A stretch of DNA of 64,000 nt, taken from the NCBI RefSeq assembly GCF_910588665.1, contig NZ_CAJUPR010000006.1:1-64000 (forward strand), read 5' to 3'. Made by a program: the position numbers and the translations under genes. Positions 35,839 through 44,319 of this stretch are shown here, piece by piece. Position 1 is the stretch's first letter, and each line of letters opens with the position of its first letter. The stretch is from an uncultured Brachyspira sp. (GTDB lineage: Bacteria; Spirochaetota; Brachyspiria; Brachyspirales; Brachyspiraceae). The notes beneath the pieces were generated by a model. That model searched no databases. It was not told the origin of the DNA and saw nothing but the letters and a program-made list of their open reading frames with translations.

Positions 35839-36570
35839 TTATTTATAAATAACTTTTCCATCTATATTGGAAAAATGAACATTACCGAAATCCCTACTGT
35901 CATATCCGTAATCTCTGTTATCAGATAAAACAAAATATTCATTATATCCTATTATATAAGGTCCGAAATTATCTCTTGATGAAATTTCCTTATCTAATAT
36001 TCTATTATCTAAATCTATATTAGCCCAAGGTTCATTAAGTATTTCCCCGTTTATATAAACAATTTTATCTTTTATCTCTATAGTCTCTCTTGGAAGTCCT
36101 ACCACCCTTTTTATTAAATATCTGGTTTTTGATATATTGATATTTCCGAAAGAAATAAAATAAACAAAATAAGATGCAAACCTTTTTAAAAAAAACTCTC
36201 TCTGCGTTCTAGGATCAATCATAAATACAATATCTCCCCTATTAGGTCTTGCAAAAACAATGCTTTTTCCTGTAAGTGAAGAAACAAAAGGTCTGAAAGC
36301 TGCAGCATATCTTAATTTTGAAATAATCAGCATTCTGCTTGGCTCTATAGTATTCATCATAGAAGAGCTTTTCATTCTGTCAAACCTTATAAACAAAGTT
36401 ATAATTCCGAATGAAATAAAAACTATGACAAAACCCAAAGCAAGTCTTGCAATAGCTCTGTAAATCAGGCTTTCGCTTCTGTAATATATAAATATAAAAG
36501 GTTTTAATATAGATTTAACGGCGTTAAACTTATCTTTTTTCAACTTTTCTTTATCATAAGAATAATTCAT
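35839..36570 (-). CDS. lepB: Signal peptidase I
   Basis: Membrane serine/lysine protease that cleaves signal peptides of exported proteins. 243 residues with one clear membrane helix (about 40-62). The catalytic Ser70 lies in RMKSSSMMNTI and the general base Lys154 in YLIKRVVGLPRE, followed by IVYINGEILNEPW and the box DNRDYGYDSRDFG. It lies about 34 nt downstream of gatC on the same strand, so the two may be co-transcribed. It is convergent with trpB. Confidence 0.93.
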   Translation of the reverse strand: MNYSYDKEKLKKDKFNAVKSILKPFIFIYYRSESLIYRAIARLALGFVIVFISFGIITLFIRFDRMKSSSMMNTIEPSRMLIISKLRYAAAFRPFVSSLTGKSIVFARPNRGDIVFMIDPRTQREFFLKRFASYFVYFISFGNINISKTRYLIKRVVGLPRETIEIKDKIVYINGEILNEPWANIDLDNRILDKEISSRDNFGPYIIGYNEYFVLSDNRDYGYDSRDFGNVHFSNIDGKVIYK

Positions 36571-36604
36571 CTATAATTGATGACCTCTGTAACCGAAAAT
36601 ATTT

Positions 36605-36928
36605 TCAAGATTTTTTAGCCTGATGCTCGCTGTTTTCCAAAGCCGCAGGAACAGCAGGTACTACAATATAACCGTATTCTCCGCTTCTGCATAAATCCAT
36701 TATAATTTCATTATCTAAAGTCTCGCCTTTAATATCTTCTCTTAAATATTCAGGCAGATCTATAGCATGATACAGAGGATCAATACCATCAACATTAACT
36801 TCAAATAACTCTTCTATAAAATTTAAATCTTTATTTAATCTGTCAATCATCTCATCTTTTTGATTTTCTTCTATTTTTAATCTTGTTTGATATAAAAGCG
36901 CTTCCAATTCTTCTCTGTCTGTAGTCAT
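36605..36928 (-). CDS. gatC: Glu/Asp-tRNA amidotransferase subunit GatC-like
   Basis: 107-residue protein resembling GatC, the small subunit that stabilises GatCAB, which converts mischarged Glu-tRNA-Gln and/or Asp-tRNA-Asn. The family pattern is visible: LNKDLNFIEELFEVNVDGIDPLYHA, then LREDIKGE, then YGYIVVPAVP. gatA and gatB are not in the window. Slightly longer than the usual ~95 residues because of its N-terminus and a short charged tail (ENSEHQAKKS). Its divergent partner across the spacer is mrdA. Confidence 0.8.
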   Translation of the reverse strand: MTTDREELEALLYQTRLKIEENQKDEMIDRLNKDLNFIEELFEVNVDGIDPLYHAIDLPEYLREDIKGETLDNEIIMDLCRSGEYGYIVVPAVPAALENSEHQAKKS

Positions 36929-37251
36929 TGTTATATCCTTAAAATATTGTATATAAGCATAATATATTATAATTGATAATTTTTCAATAGCTTATATATT
37001 TTTTATCTTAAATACTTTATTAAAATTTAAAAGAAATTTAATAATATAAGATTTATAATTATTTAATTTTCAAATAAAAAATATTTAATGTATTCAAATT
37101 TTATGTAAAATATTGTATCATTTTAATTAATATTAATTAACATAACAACTATTTTATTAAGTTAATAATTTATGGAAAAATACCGTTATTTATAGTATTG
37201 ATAATTTTTTGCTAATATAATATTAATAACAATTATTAAATAGGATTATTT
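36929..37251. other. Divergent intergenic region gatC/mrdA
   Basis: About 320 bases of very AT-rich DNA between divergent genes. A TATAAT-like box at 37216-37221 lies about 30 nt before the mrdA start, without a convincing -35 at the right distance. No gene or repeat is visible. Confidence 0.5.
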
Positions 37252-39246
37252 ATGAATTTTTTAGAGATAGAATTAAATAAAGATAAAAAAATAATAAGCG
37301 AAGATTTTAAATATAGAAAAAGATTAGTAGCAGTATTTATAATATCAATACTTGTTGTAGCTTTGCTTTTAATAAGGCTGTTTTATTTACAGATAATAAA
37401 AAATGATCATTATGACAGTCTAGCAAGAAATAATAAAGAACAAATAATACCGATAGAAGCATACAGAGGAGAAATTTATGACAGAAACGGAATTATAGTT
37501 GCTGAGAATATAAAAACATATACAATGTATATGATTCCAGTTTATCTTCCAAAAAACTATTTTGAAAGAGAAGAATTATTATACAGAGTATCTAAAGTTT
37601 TCAATATAGATCTGGGTCATATAAAATCAAATTTAGAAAAAGTATCAAAAAACAGTTATGAATCTGTGGAAATATCTGAAAATATTACAATGTCTCAAAT
37701 GAGCTATTTAGCAGAAAGATCTGAAGAATACCCAGGAGTATATTATGGAAGCAAATCCATAAGACATTATCCTCTTGGAGAAACTATGACGCATGTGCTT
37801 GGATATATAGGCAACATATCTCAGGAAGAATTTGAAAATAAGCGTGCGGAAGGATACAGAAGAAACAGTATAATAGGCAAAGAAGGCGTTGAGCAGTTTT
37901 ATGATAAAGAGCTCAGAGGCATAGACGGATATGAACAATGGATAGTAGATTCAAGAAACAGAGTAAAAGAAACAATAAGCCCCGCAATAGGAAAGCCTAT
38001 ACCCGGCAAAAAACTTATATTAAGCATAGATTCAAAAATACAAAAAGATGCAGAAGAGTTAATAAAAGGACAGGTTGGAACTATAATTATATCCAGACCT
38101 TCAACAGGAGAAATATTGGCTATGGTAAGTTCTCCTTGGTATGATCCTAATATATTTATAGGGAAAATAGACAGACAGAAATATGCGGAACTTATAAATA
38201 ACCCTGCAAATCCTTTTTGGAATAAAGCAATTAGGGGAAGATACCCTCCTGGCTCCACATTTAAATTAGTAACTGCCGTAGGCTCATTGGCTGAAAAAAG
38301 AATAGGAGTTAATACTACCAGATACTGCGGAGGCGGTATGCTTCTTGAAAACAGATTCTACAGATGTACGGGACAGCATAGATATGTAAATATGTATAAG
38401 GCTATTCAATTTTCATGCAATACATATTTTTATAATTTGGCATACGAGCTCGGACCTAATTTCATAAAAAGACATGCTGAAATGCTGGGTTTCGGGGATA
38501 TTACGGGAATAGATTTACCAGGTGAAAAAGTAGGCATTGTACCAAGCGCTGATTGGAAAAGAAGAAAAATCGGCGAATACTGGTGGGACGGAGATACAAT
38601 TCAATATGTTATGGGACAAGGATATATGTCTGCTACGCCTATTGCGGTACATATGGCTACTTCTGCTATAATCAATGATGGCATAATGTACAGACCTCAT
38701 ATTGTTAAAGAGATAAGAAGTTCGCAAACAGATGAAGTTATATATAATAATGATAAAGTAATAATAAAAAAATTAGATATAGATAAAAATATATTTACTG
38801 TTGTAAAAGAAGGTATGAGAATGGCTGTAACTGGAGGTACCGCTAGAAATGGTGCTTGGTCTCCTAATATTAAATTGGCGGCAAAAACAGGTACAGCGCA
38901 GAATGCGCAGGGAAAAGACCATACTTGGGTAACTATATTCGGACCTTACAATATCAGACCAACCGATGATATGATTGCAGTTACAGTAATGCTGGAGCAT
39001 AGCGGAGGCGGAGGCGGTACAACTGCAGGACCAATCGCTACGGCAATGCTTCGCTCCATACTTGGAGGAGAAGATGCTGTGGAAGCAAGAAATATTATAT
39101 ATTCAAGAATGCAGTATATATATCAGCAGATAAGGCTTGCAAGAGAACAGATGAAAGCTCAGGAAAACGGAGAAATATTAGAAAACATTGATGGTGAGCA
39201 AAAAGAAGAAAAAACAGGAGAAGATGAAAGAATAAAATATGAATGA
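37252..39246 (+). CDS. mrdA: Penicillin-binding protein 2 (elongasome transpeptidase)
   Basis: Peptidoglycan DD-transpeptidase for cylindrical growth. 664 residues: a short cytoplasmic tail, one membrane anchor (about 26-48), the class B dimerisation domain and the transpeptidase domain. The active-site motifs are Ser335-TFK338 (PPGSTFKL), Ser388-Cys-Asn390 and Lys545-Thr-Gly547. The C-terminal tail is rich in Glu/Lys. The last 8 nt overlap the start of rodA, the matching glycosyltransferase, so the pair is translated together. AGGATT precedes the ATG. Confidence 0.95.
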   Translation: MNFLEIELNKDKKIISEDFKYRKRLVAVFIISILVVALLLIRLFYLQIIKNDHYDSLARNNKEQIIPIEAYRGEIYDRNGIIVAENIKTYTMYMIPVYLPKNYFEREELLYRVSKVFNIDLGHIKSNLEKVSKNSYESVEISENITMSQMSYLAERSEEYPGVYYGSKSIRHYPLGETMTHVLGYIGNISQEEFENKRAEGYRRNSIIGKEGVEQFYDKELRGIDGYEQWIVDSRNRVKETISPAIGKPIPGKKLILSIDSKIQKDAEELIKGQVGTIIISRPSTGEILAMVSSPWYDPNIFIGKIDRQKYAELINNPANPFWNKAIRGRYPPGSTFKLVTAVGSLAEKRIGVNTTRYCGGGMLLENRFYRCTGQHRYVNMYKAIQFSCNTYFYNLAYELGPNFIKRHAEMLGFGDITGIDLPGEKVGIVPSADWKRRKIGEYWWDGDTIQYVMGQGYMSATPIAVHMATSAIINDGIMYRPHIVKEIRSSQTDEVIYNNDKVIIKKLDIDKNIFTVVKEGMRMAVTGGTARNGAWSPNIKLAAKTGTAQNAQGKDHTWVTIFGPYNIRPTDDMIAVTVMLEHSGGGGGTTAGPIATAMLRSILGGEDAVEARNIIYSRMQYIYQQIRLAREQMKAQENGEILENIDGEQKEEKTGEDERIKYE

Positions 39247-40555
39247 TAAAAAAGAATTAAAAAAATTATTTGTCTTTGATTGGAAAATATTAGCAGCTGT
39301 AATATTTTTAATGACTGCAGGAGCTGTTGCTGTATATTCATCAACATATTCTCCAGAATCGGGAAAAACAAGCTGGATGTTTTTAAAATTTATATTTTTC
39401 TGCGCAACAGGCATAGTGTTAATATTTATCAGTATGTTTATAAATTATACTAAATTAGCGGAACACAGAATGTCTTTATATATACCTATGCTTGCGGTAT
39501 TAATACTGGTTTTGATACCCGGAATAGGTACCACTATAAATGGAAGCAGCAGCTGGCTATTCGGCATGCAGCCTTCCGAATTCGGAAAAATAGTTGTTAT
39601 AATATTTTTGGCAGGATATTTGGATCAGATAGGAGATAAAATAAAAGATATAAAATATTTTGCTTTGGCAGGTTTTTTTATTTCAATACCTATAGGATTA
39701 GTACTTCTTCAGCCCGATTTAGGTACGGTGCTTGTATATTGCTTCATAGTATTTATAATGCTGTTTATGGGAGGTGTTCCAACCAGATATATTATAGCAT
39801 TAATAAGTATAGGTGTAATCGGTCTTTCAATACCTATGTTTCTGGAGTATAAAAGAATGTCCGATGATATAGACAATTTTCTCTTTAACTTCTTTTCCCA
39901 GAGAATATATATAGGCTATTTAGCTGGTATCTTTTTATTTATATCGGCGCTTCTTCTTACTCTGAATTTTTATATGAACAGCAGATATATAGGATTATTA
40001 TCATTCACTTTCTTTGTATTATTTTTATGTATGGGAGCGGCTCTTATATTTGATATAGGCTTAAAAGAGTATCAAAAGCAGAGATTATTAGTATTTATGA
40101 ATCCTCAATTAACAAGATTAAGTTCAGGATATAATATAATACAATCTTTAATTGCCGTCGGAAGCGGAGGATTATTGGGAGAAGGTTTTTTAAATGGAAG
40201 CCAATCTCAGTTAAATTTCATTCCTCAGCAGGTAAATGATTTTATATTTTCAAATATATGCGAGGAATGGGGGTTTATAGGAAGTTCTTTGGTGGTGCTG
40301 GCATATTCCGTTATTTTTATAAGAGGAACAATGGCGGCATATTTTGCTAAGGACAGACTTGGAGCTTTAATTGTATCGGGGGTTATTGCTATGTTCTTAT
40401 GCCATGTAATTATTAATATCGGAATGGTAGTAGGTATGATGCCTATTACAGGCTTAACATTGCCTTTTATAAGCAGCGGCGGATCTTCTATATGGACTTT
40501 CTCTATATCCATAGGATTAATATTTAATGTTGAAGCTAGAAGGTATGTTCATTAA
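39239..40555 (+). CDS. rodA: Rod shape-determining protein RodA
   Basis: SEDS-family peptidoglycan glycosyltransferase of the cell-elongation complex. 438 residues with about ten membrane helices. Family marks include INGSSSWLFGMQPSEFGK, LQPDLGTVLVY near the catalytic Asp, and the C-terminal PFISSGGSSIWTF. It overlaps mrdA by 8 nt, and the next gene, a receiver-PP2C protein, starts 5 nt after its stop codon. Confidence 0.95.
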   Translation: MNDKKELKKLFVFDWKILAAVIFLMTAGAVAVYSSTYSPESGKTSWMFLKFIFFCATGIVLIFISMFINYTKLAEHRMSLYIPMLAVLILVLIPGIGTTINGSSSWLFGMQPSEFGKIVVIIFLAGYLDQIGDKIKDIKYFALAGFFISIPIGLVLLQPDLGTVLVYCFIVFIMLFMGGVPTRYIIALISIGVIGLSIPMFLEYKRMSDDIDNFLFNFFSQRIYIGYLAGIFLFISALLLTLNFYMNSRYIGLLSFTFFVLFLCMGAALIFDIGLKEYQKQRLLVFMNPQLTRLSSGYNIIQSLIAVGSGGLLGEGFLNGSQSQLNFIPQQVNDFIFSNICEEWGFIGSSLVVLAYSVIFIRGTMAAYFAKDRLGALIVSGVIAMFLCHVIINIGMVVGMMPITGLTLPFISSGGSSIWTFSISIGLIFNVEARRYVH

Positions 40556-40560
40556 TTAAT

Positions 40561-41712
40561 ATGAAAAATAATATTTTAACGGAAAAAGTTTTAATTGCAG
40601 ATTCAAATATAGATTATGCTAAGTTTCTGCAAAACTTTTTAAAGGAATCAGGATATTTATCCTATATAGCATTATCTTATGAAGAAGCTATTAATACGGC
40701 TTATGATAAAATACCTGACTGTATATTAGTAGATTATATGCTTCCTAATGCAGGAGCATACCGTATTTCGCAGCATATAAAAAATGACAATATATTAAAA
40801 AATACTGCGGTGCTTTTTCTTACAGCAACTAATAATAAAAGCGAATTTTTAAAAGCTTATGAATGCGGCGCAGATGGTTTTTTTATAAAATCTATAGATA
40901 CGGACATATTACTATCAAAAATAAAATCATATATAAGATTAAAAAAAGCTATAGAATCCAATATAATGTATATGAATATATTAAAGCAGGATATTGAATA
41001 TGCATCAAAAATTCAGAAATCTATACTTTCCTACGGAAACACATCAATACCGAAAAACGACATATCTATTTTTCATTATGCTCCTAATGAAGTATCAGGC
41101 GATTACAGCGGAATAAAAAGCATAAATGACGGCTGGTATGCAATACTTCTTGCTGATGTATCGGGTCATGGAGTGGCTGCAAGTATGCTTACAATATTAA
41201 TAAAATCTTTTTTTGATTCACATGTAATAACAAATTTCATTAATACTTCTCCGTCTAATTTTATAAAGGAGCTTAATAATTTTTTTATAGAAGAAAATTT
41301 TGATAAAAATTTATTTGCATCTGTATTTTACGCCTTATACAATAATAATACAGGAGATTTTATATGTTCATCTGGAGGCTCTCCTAAACCTATATACTAC
41401 TCTGAAGATTCTGCAAAAGAAATCAATACGGAGGGACCTTTAGTAGGAATGTGTGAAGACAGCGAATATTCTGAAATAAGTATAAAATTAAAATACAATG
41501 ATACGCTGTTTATATTTACAGACGGAGCATACGAAATATTTAATTCCGAAGGTAAAATGCTCGGAGATGTAAAGTTAAGAAATATTTTCATTAAAAATGC
41601 CAATAAAAATATTAATGTAATAAAAGATAATATAATAAAAGAGCTAAAATCATTCTCTGATAATATACTATCAGATGATATAAGCATGATAATACTGAGA
41701 AGAACAAATTAA
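40561..41712 (+). CDS. Response-regulator receiver with PP2C (RsbU-like) phosphatase
   Basis: 383 residues. The N-terminal CheY-like receiver (about 8-125) has the phospho-acceptor Asp58 in CILVDYMLP and an acidic Asp14. A linker helix leads to a PP2C/SpoIIE phosphatase domain (about 175-383), with the metal-binding acids in EVSGDYSG and ADVSGHGVAASM and FIFTDGAYE near the end. Such proteins dephosphorylate anti-sigma-factor antagonists in partner-switching pathways when a histidine kinase activates the receiver. Its position 5 nt behind rodA suggests it is made with the elongation machinery. No anti-sigma or antagonist gene is nearby. Confidence 0.88.
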   Translation: MKNNILTEKVLIADSNIDYAKFLQNFLKESGYLSYIALSYEEAINTAYDKIPDCILVDYMLPNAGAYRISQHIKNDNILKNTAVLFLTATNNKSEFLKAYECGADGFFIKSIDTDILLSKIKSYIRLKKAIESNIMYMNILKQDIEYASKIQKSILSYGNTSIPKNDISIFHYAPNEVSGDYSGIKSINDGWYAILLADVSGHGVAASMLTILIKSFFDSHVITNFINTSPSNFIKELNNFFIEENFDKNLFASVFYALYNNNTGDFICSSGGSPKPIYYSEDSAKEINTEGPLVGMCEDSEYSEISIKLKYNDTLFIFTDGAYEIFNSEGKMLGDVKLRNIFIKNANKNINVIKDNIIKELKSFSDNILSDDISMIILRRTN

Positions 41713-41818
41713 TAAAAATAAAAAATTAAATTAAACTTTTATTTTATATATATAAATTTTAATCTATCACAATAATAAATAGTTTTTATAAAAAAGCATC
41801 ATTATTATGCACTAAAAT

Positions 41819-41847
41819 TTGACAAGCGGGTATTTTTTTCCTATACT
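41819..41847 (+). promoter_or_regulatory. Promoter of the acetate-transporter gene
   Basis: TTGACA (41819-41824), an exact 17-bp spacer and TATACT (41842-41847). AGGAG at 41866-41870 sets the start at ATG 41880. Confidence 0.8.
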
Positions 41848-41879
41848 AGATTTTAAATACAATTTAGGAGTATATAATT

Positions 41880-42485
41880 ATGAATAATGAGGTTAAAATT
41901 GCTGTTGCAGAACCCGCCCCGTTTGGTTTATTTGGTCTTGCTGTTATATGTTTTGTTGCTTCTACACAAAAGCTAGGTATAACAACAGGAGTGTCAGGAC
42001 TTATGCCATGGGCAGTATTTCTTGGAGGAATAGCTCAATTCACTGCTTGTATTATGGAGTTTAAAAAAGATAATGTTTTCGGAGCTACAGTATTCGGCGC
42101 TTTCGGATTATTTTGGATAGCTGTCGCTTGCGTATGGGGAGTATCGGTTGGAATATTCGGAGAAAATATGCAGAAAACTCTTGATATGAAGCAATTCGGG
42201 GTTGTATGTCTTGGTTATCTGTTTCTTGTAGGACCTTTAACTTTCGGAGCTGCAGAAGCTCATAAAGTTTTATTTCTCATATTTTTTGCTGTTGATGTAT
42301 TGTTGATAGCTATGGCATTAAATTATTTCGGAATAGCTCCAAAAGAAACTCAATTGCTGGCTGGAATATCAGAGCTTGCTGCTGCTTTATTGGGATTCTA
42401 CGGATGCACTGCCGGAATATTAAACAAAAATTTAGGAAGAGTTGTACTGCCTGTGGGAAAACCGTTTGGAATATTTAAAAAATAA
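41880..42485 (+). CDS. Acetate uptake transporter, GPR1/FUN34/YaaH family
   Basis: 201-residue inner-membrane protein with six membrane helices of the AceTr (SatP/YaaH) family. The N-terminal signature is AEPAPFGLFGLA, close to the family's NPAPLGL, and FWIAVACVW and LLGFYGCTAGILN occur later. It would carry acetate or other small carboxylates with protons or act as an anion channel. It has its own strong promoter and terminator, so it is a single-gene unit. Acetate is a major fermentation product in gut anaerobes; direction of transport is not deducible. Confidence 0.85.
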   Translation: MNNEVKIAVAEPAPFGLFGLAVICFVASTQKLGITTGVSGLMPWAVFLGGIAQFTACIMEFKKDNVFGATVFGAFGLFWIAVACVWGVSVGIFGENMQKTLDMKQFGVVCLGYLFLVGPLTFGAAEAHKVLFLIFFAVDVLLIAMALNYFGIAPKETQLLAGISELAAALLGFYGCTAGILNKNLGRVVLPVGKPFGIFKK

Positions 42486-42507
42486 ATTATTTTAAGATAA
42501 AAAAATT

Positions 42508-42540
42508 AAAGGTCATATACTTAAATATATGACCTTTTTT
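42508..42540 (+). terminator. Terminator of the acetate-transporter gene
   Basis: Perfect 12-bp stem (42508-42519 with 42526-42537), 6-nt loop, followed by T's. Confidence 0.9.
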
Positions 42541-42596
42541 ATATTAACATAATATTTTCTAATAAATAAAAAAATATGATAACTAAATATTTTATT

Positions 42597-42620
42597 ATTA
42601 CGATAATAATTACGATAATA
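42597..42620. repeat. Two tandem 12-bp repeats upstream of flbB
   Basis: ATTACGATAATA occurs twice head-to-tail (42597-42608, 42609-42620), ending 9 bp before the -35 box of the flbB promoter. The spacing of about one helical turn suits two copies of a regulator. Confidence 0.6.
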
Positions 42621-42629
42621 ATATATTAG

Positions 42630-42658
42630 TTGACATATTATTATTTTATATATATGAT
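42630..42658 (+). promoter_or_regulatory. Promoter of flbB
   Basis: TTGACA (42630-42635), an exact 17-bp spacer and TATGAT (42653-42658), about 45 nt before the ATG. AAGGTGA at 42689-42695 is the ribosome-binding site. Confidence 0.78.
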
Positions 42659-42703
42659 ATTATCATAAAATTATTATCTATTGCAATAAGGTGATTAAAG
42701 CTT

Positions 42704-43414
42704 ATGAGATTAAAAATAGGAATTTTAACTATAGCAAATTTAATGGCATTTATAGCATTACTCTATATGTTTGATATATTTGGTGTTGTAAATTATTATA
42801 CTTTAATGCGTAATAAAATAGCTCCTAATATGCCGGGTTTTGTAGCAAAATTTACTCAAAAGCCTAGAGTGGAAGATATGACTCTTCTTGCAAGAGATGA
42901 TTTAAATAAAATGAGAGAATCATTTAATCTAAGAGAAAAAGACCTGCAGGCTCAGGAATCTTTAATAGCAAGCAAGGCAATAGAATTAAACACTCAATCT
43001 GAATTAATAGAACAAGACAGGCAAAATCTGTTAAATGCTTGGTCTAATTATCAAGCTACTATGGAGGAATCTTCTCAGTATCAGTTAGTATTAACAGACT
43101 TAGCCAATAAAATAAACAGTATGCCTCCTCAAAACTCTGTTGCTTTACTCAATCAGTTAGCTGCAAACGGCTCTGATGATTTAGTTATAGATGTATTATT
43201 AGAAATGGATTCTATAGCCGCTGCGGAAGGAAGAAGCAGTACAACCTCATATCTTTTAAGCCTAATGGATGCAGCTGTCGCCGCCAGAATATTAGAAAAA
43301 TATGAGGCCAGATCTAATCCCGGAAATAATACAGTACCTTCCTCCCCTAACGATTTCCCGAATTATTTGCCCGATGATATGCTTAATGATAATTTGATGG
43401 ATACAGGAATATAA
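42704..43414 (+). CDS. flbB: Periplasmic flagellar collar protein FlbB-like
   Basis: 236 residues: an N-terminal membrane helix (about 5-25), a coiled-coil segment (about 65-140, RDDLNKMRESFNLREKDLQAQ), a C-terminal MotE/MgtE-N-like helical domain (LLNQLAANGSDDLVIDVLLEMDS, then SYLLSLMDAAVAARILEKY), and a Pro/Asn-rich tail. This is the architecture of FlbB, which in spirochaetes forms the base of the flagellar collar around the motor. In Borrelia and Treponema flbB sits inside the long flgB operon; here it stands alone, about 11 kb from flgB. The symbol is by architecture; a MotE-like role is the alternative. Confidence 0.72.
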   Translation: MRLKIGILTIANLMAFIALLYMFDIFGVVNYYTLMRNKIAPNMPGFVAKFTQKPRVEDMTLLARDDLNKMRESFNLREKDLQAQESLIASKAIELNTQSELIEQDRQNLLNAWSNYQATMEESSQYQLVLTDLANKINSMPPQNSVALLNQLAANGSDDLVIDVLLEMDSIAAAEGRSSTTSYLLSLMDAAVAARILEKYEARSNPGNNTVPSSPNDFPNYLPDDMLNDNLMDTGI

Positions 43415-43427
43415 AATTATTTAATAT

Positions 43428-43462
43428 AAAAACTCAGTTTAAATATTTAGACTAGTTTTTTT
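43428..43462 (+). terminator. Probable terminator of flbB
   Basis: An imperfect hairpin, AAAAACT(C)AGT against ACTAGTTTTT with one bulged base, ending in seven T's, shortly after the flbB stop codon. Confidence 0.55.
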
Positions 43463-43545
43463 ATTAAGTATTTTCAATAATATAATTGAGAAATAAATTT
43501 TATATGATATAATAGCCTTCAATTAATTAGGAGACTATTTATTAT

Positions 43546-44121
43546 ATGATAAAAATTATACTTATAATTACCGCTTTATTTTATGCAAATATTTATTCTC
43601 AGGATATTGACGGCAAGCCTATAAAAATAAATAAAAATTTTTTTAATGAAAACGGAAATTTAAAAAATCAAAAAGATTTATCCGTTTATGTTATAAGAAA
43701 AATAAGATTCACTGATAACTCATCTTATGAAATGGTAATATTAAAAAATAATTATTGGTATTATTATTGTCTTTTTGAAATAGAAAAAAATAATAAATAC
43801 AAATATGTAGGAACCGTTGCTTTGAAAAGCTTTAATTCTAATATAGAAGGACTTATTGGAAATATAGTTTATAAAGATAATTATTTTACTATAGAACATA
43901 GTTTTATGGGAAGCACTAAAATATACATAACATTTAAATATAATGATAATAAAAAAATATATTTAGATAAAGCCAGTATGATTGTGGAATTTATCAATAA
44001 TCTGTACGATAATAAAAAATTAACTAAGCAAGTTGACGGCAATGTAACTCCAAACAAAATTTTATATAAAGATACATCAGCCGATATGATATCAAAATTA
44101 TTAAACATAAATATTACATAA
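43546..44121 (+). CDS. Exported hypothetical protein
   Basis: 191 residues with a signal peptide (MIKIILIITALFYANIYSQ, cleavage near residue 19). The mature protein is Lys/Asn/Tyr-rich with alternating beta strands (SSYEMVILKNNYWYYY). No cysteines beyond one, no lipobox and no recognisable family. AGGAG lies about 10 nt before the ATG. It has no obvious operon partner. A periplasmic or surface location is likely; function unknown. Confidence 0.6.
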   Translation: MIKIILIITALFYANIYSQDIDGKPIKINKNFFNENGNLKNQKDLSVYVIRKIRFTDNSSYEMVILKNNYWYYYCLFEIEKNNKYKYVGTVALKSFNSNIEGLIGNIVYKDNYFTIEHSFMGSTKIYITFKYNDNKKIYLDKASMIVEFINNLYDNKKLTKQVDGNVTPNKILYKDTSADMISKLLNINIT

Positions 44122-44319
44122 TAGCATAAACTATAAAAAATTAATAATGCTGATTTTATTCTATAATCTTTTTTCAGCTAATTCTATAGCTTTATATTTA
44201 AGCTGTTTTTTAATTATATAGCTATTGTCAATCATTTACATTTTTATTAATTAAAGTATAATTAAGCAAATAAACATAATAATTTACAATACTTAAAAAT
44301 TATAAAGGCAAATTAATTT

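Noticed and set aside
44161..44235. 24-codon minus-strand frame ending AIELAEKRL
   Set aside because: No ribosome-binding site, too short to judge, and such frames are frequent in this AT-rich DNA.
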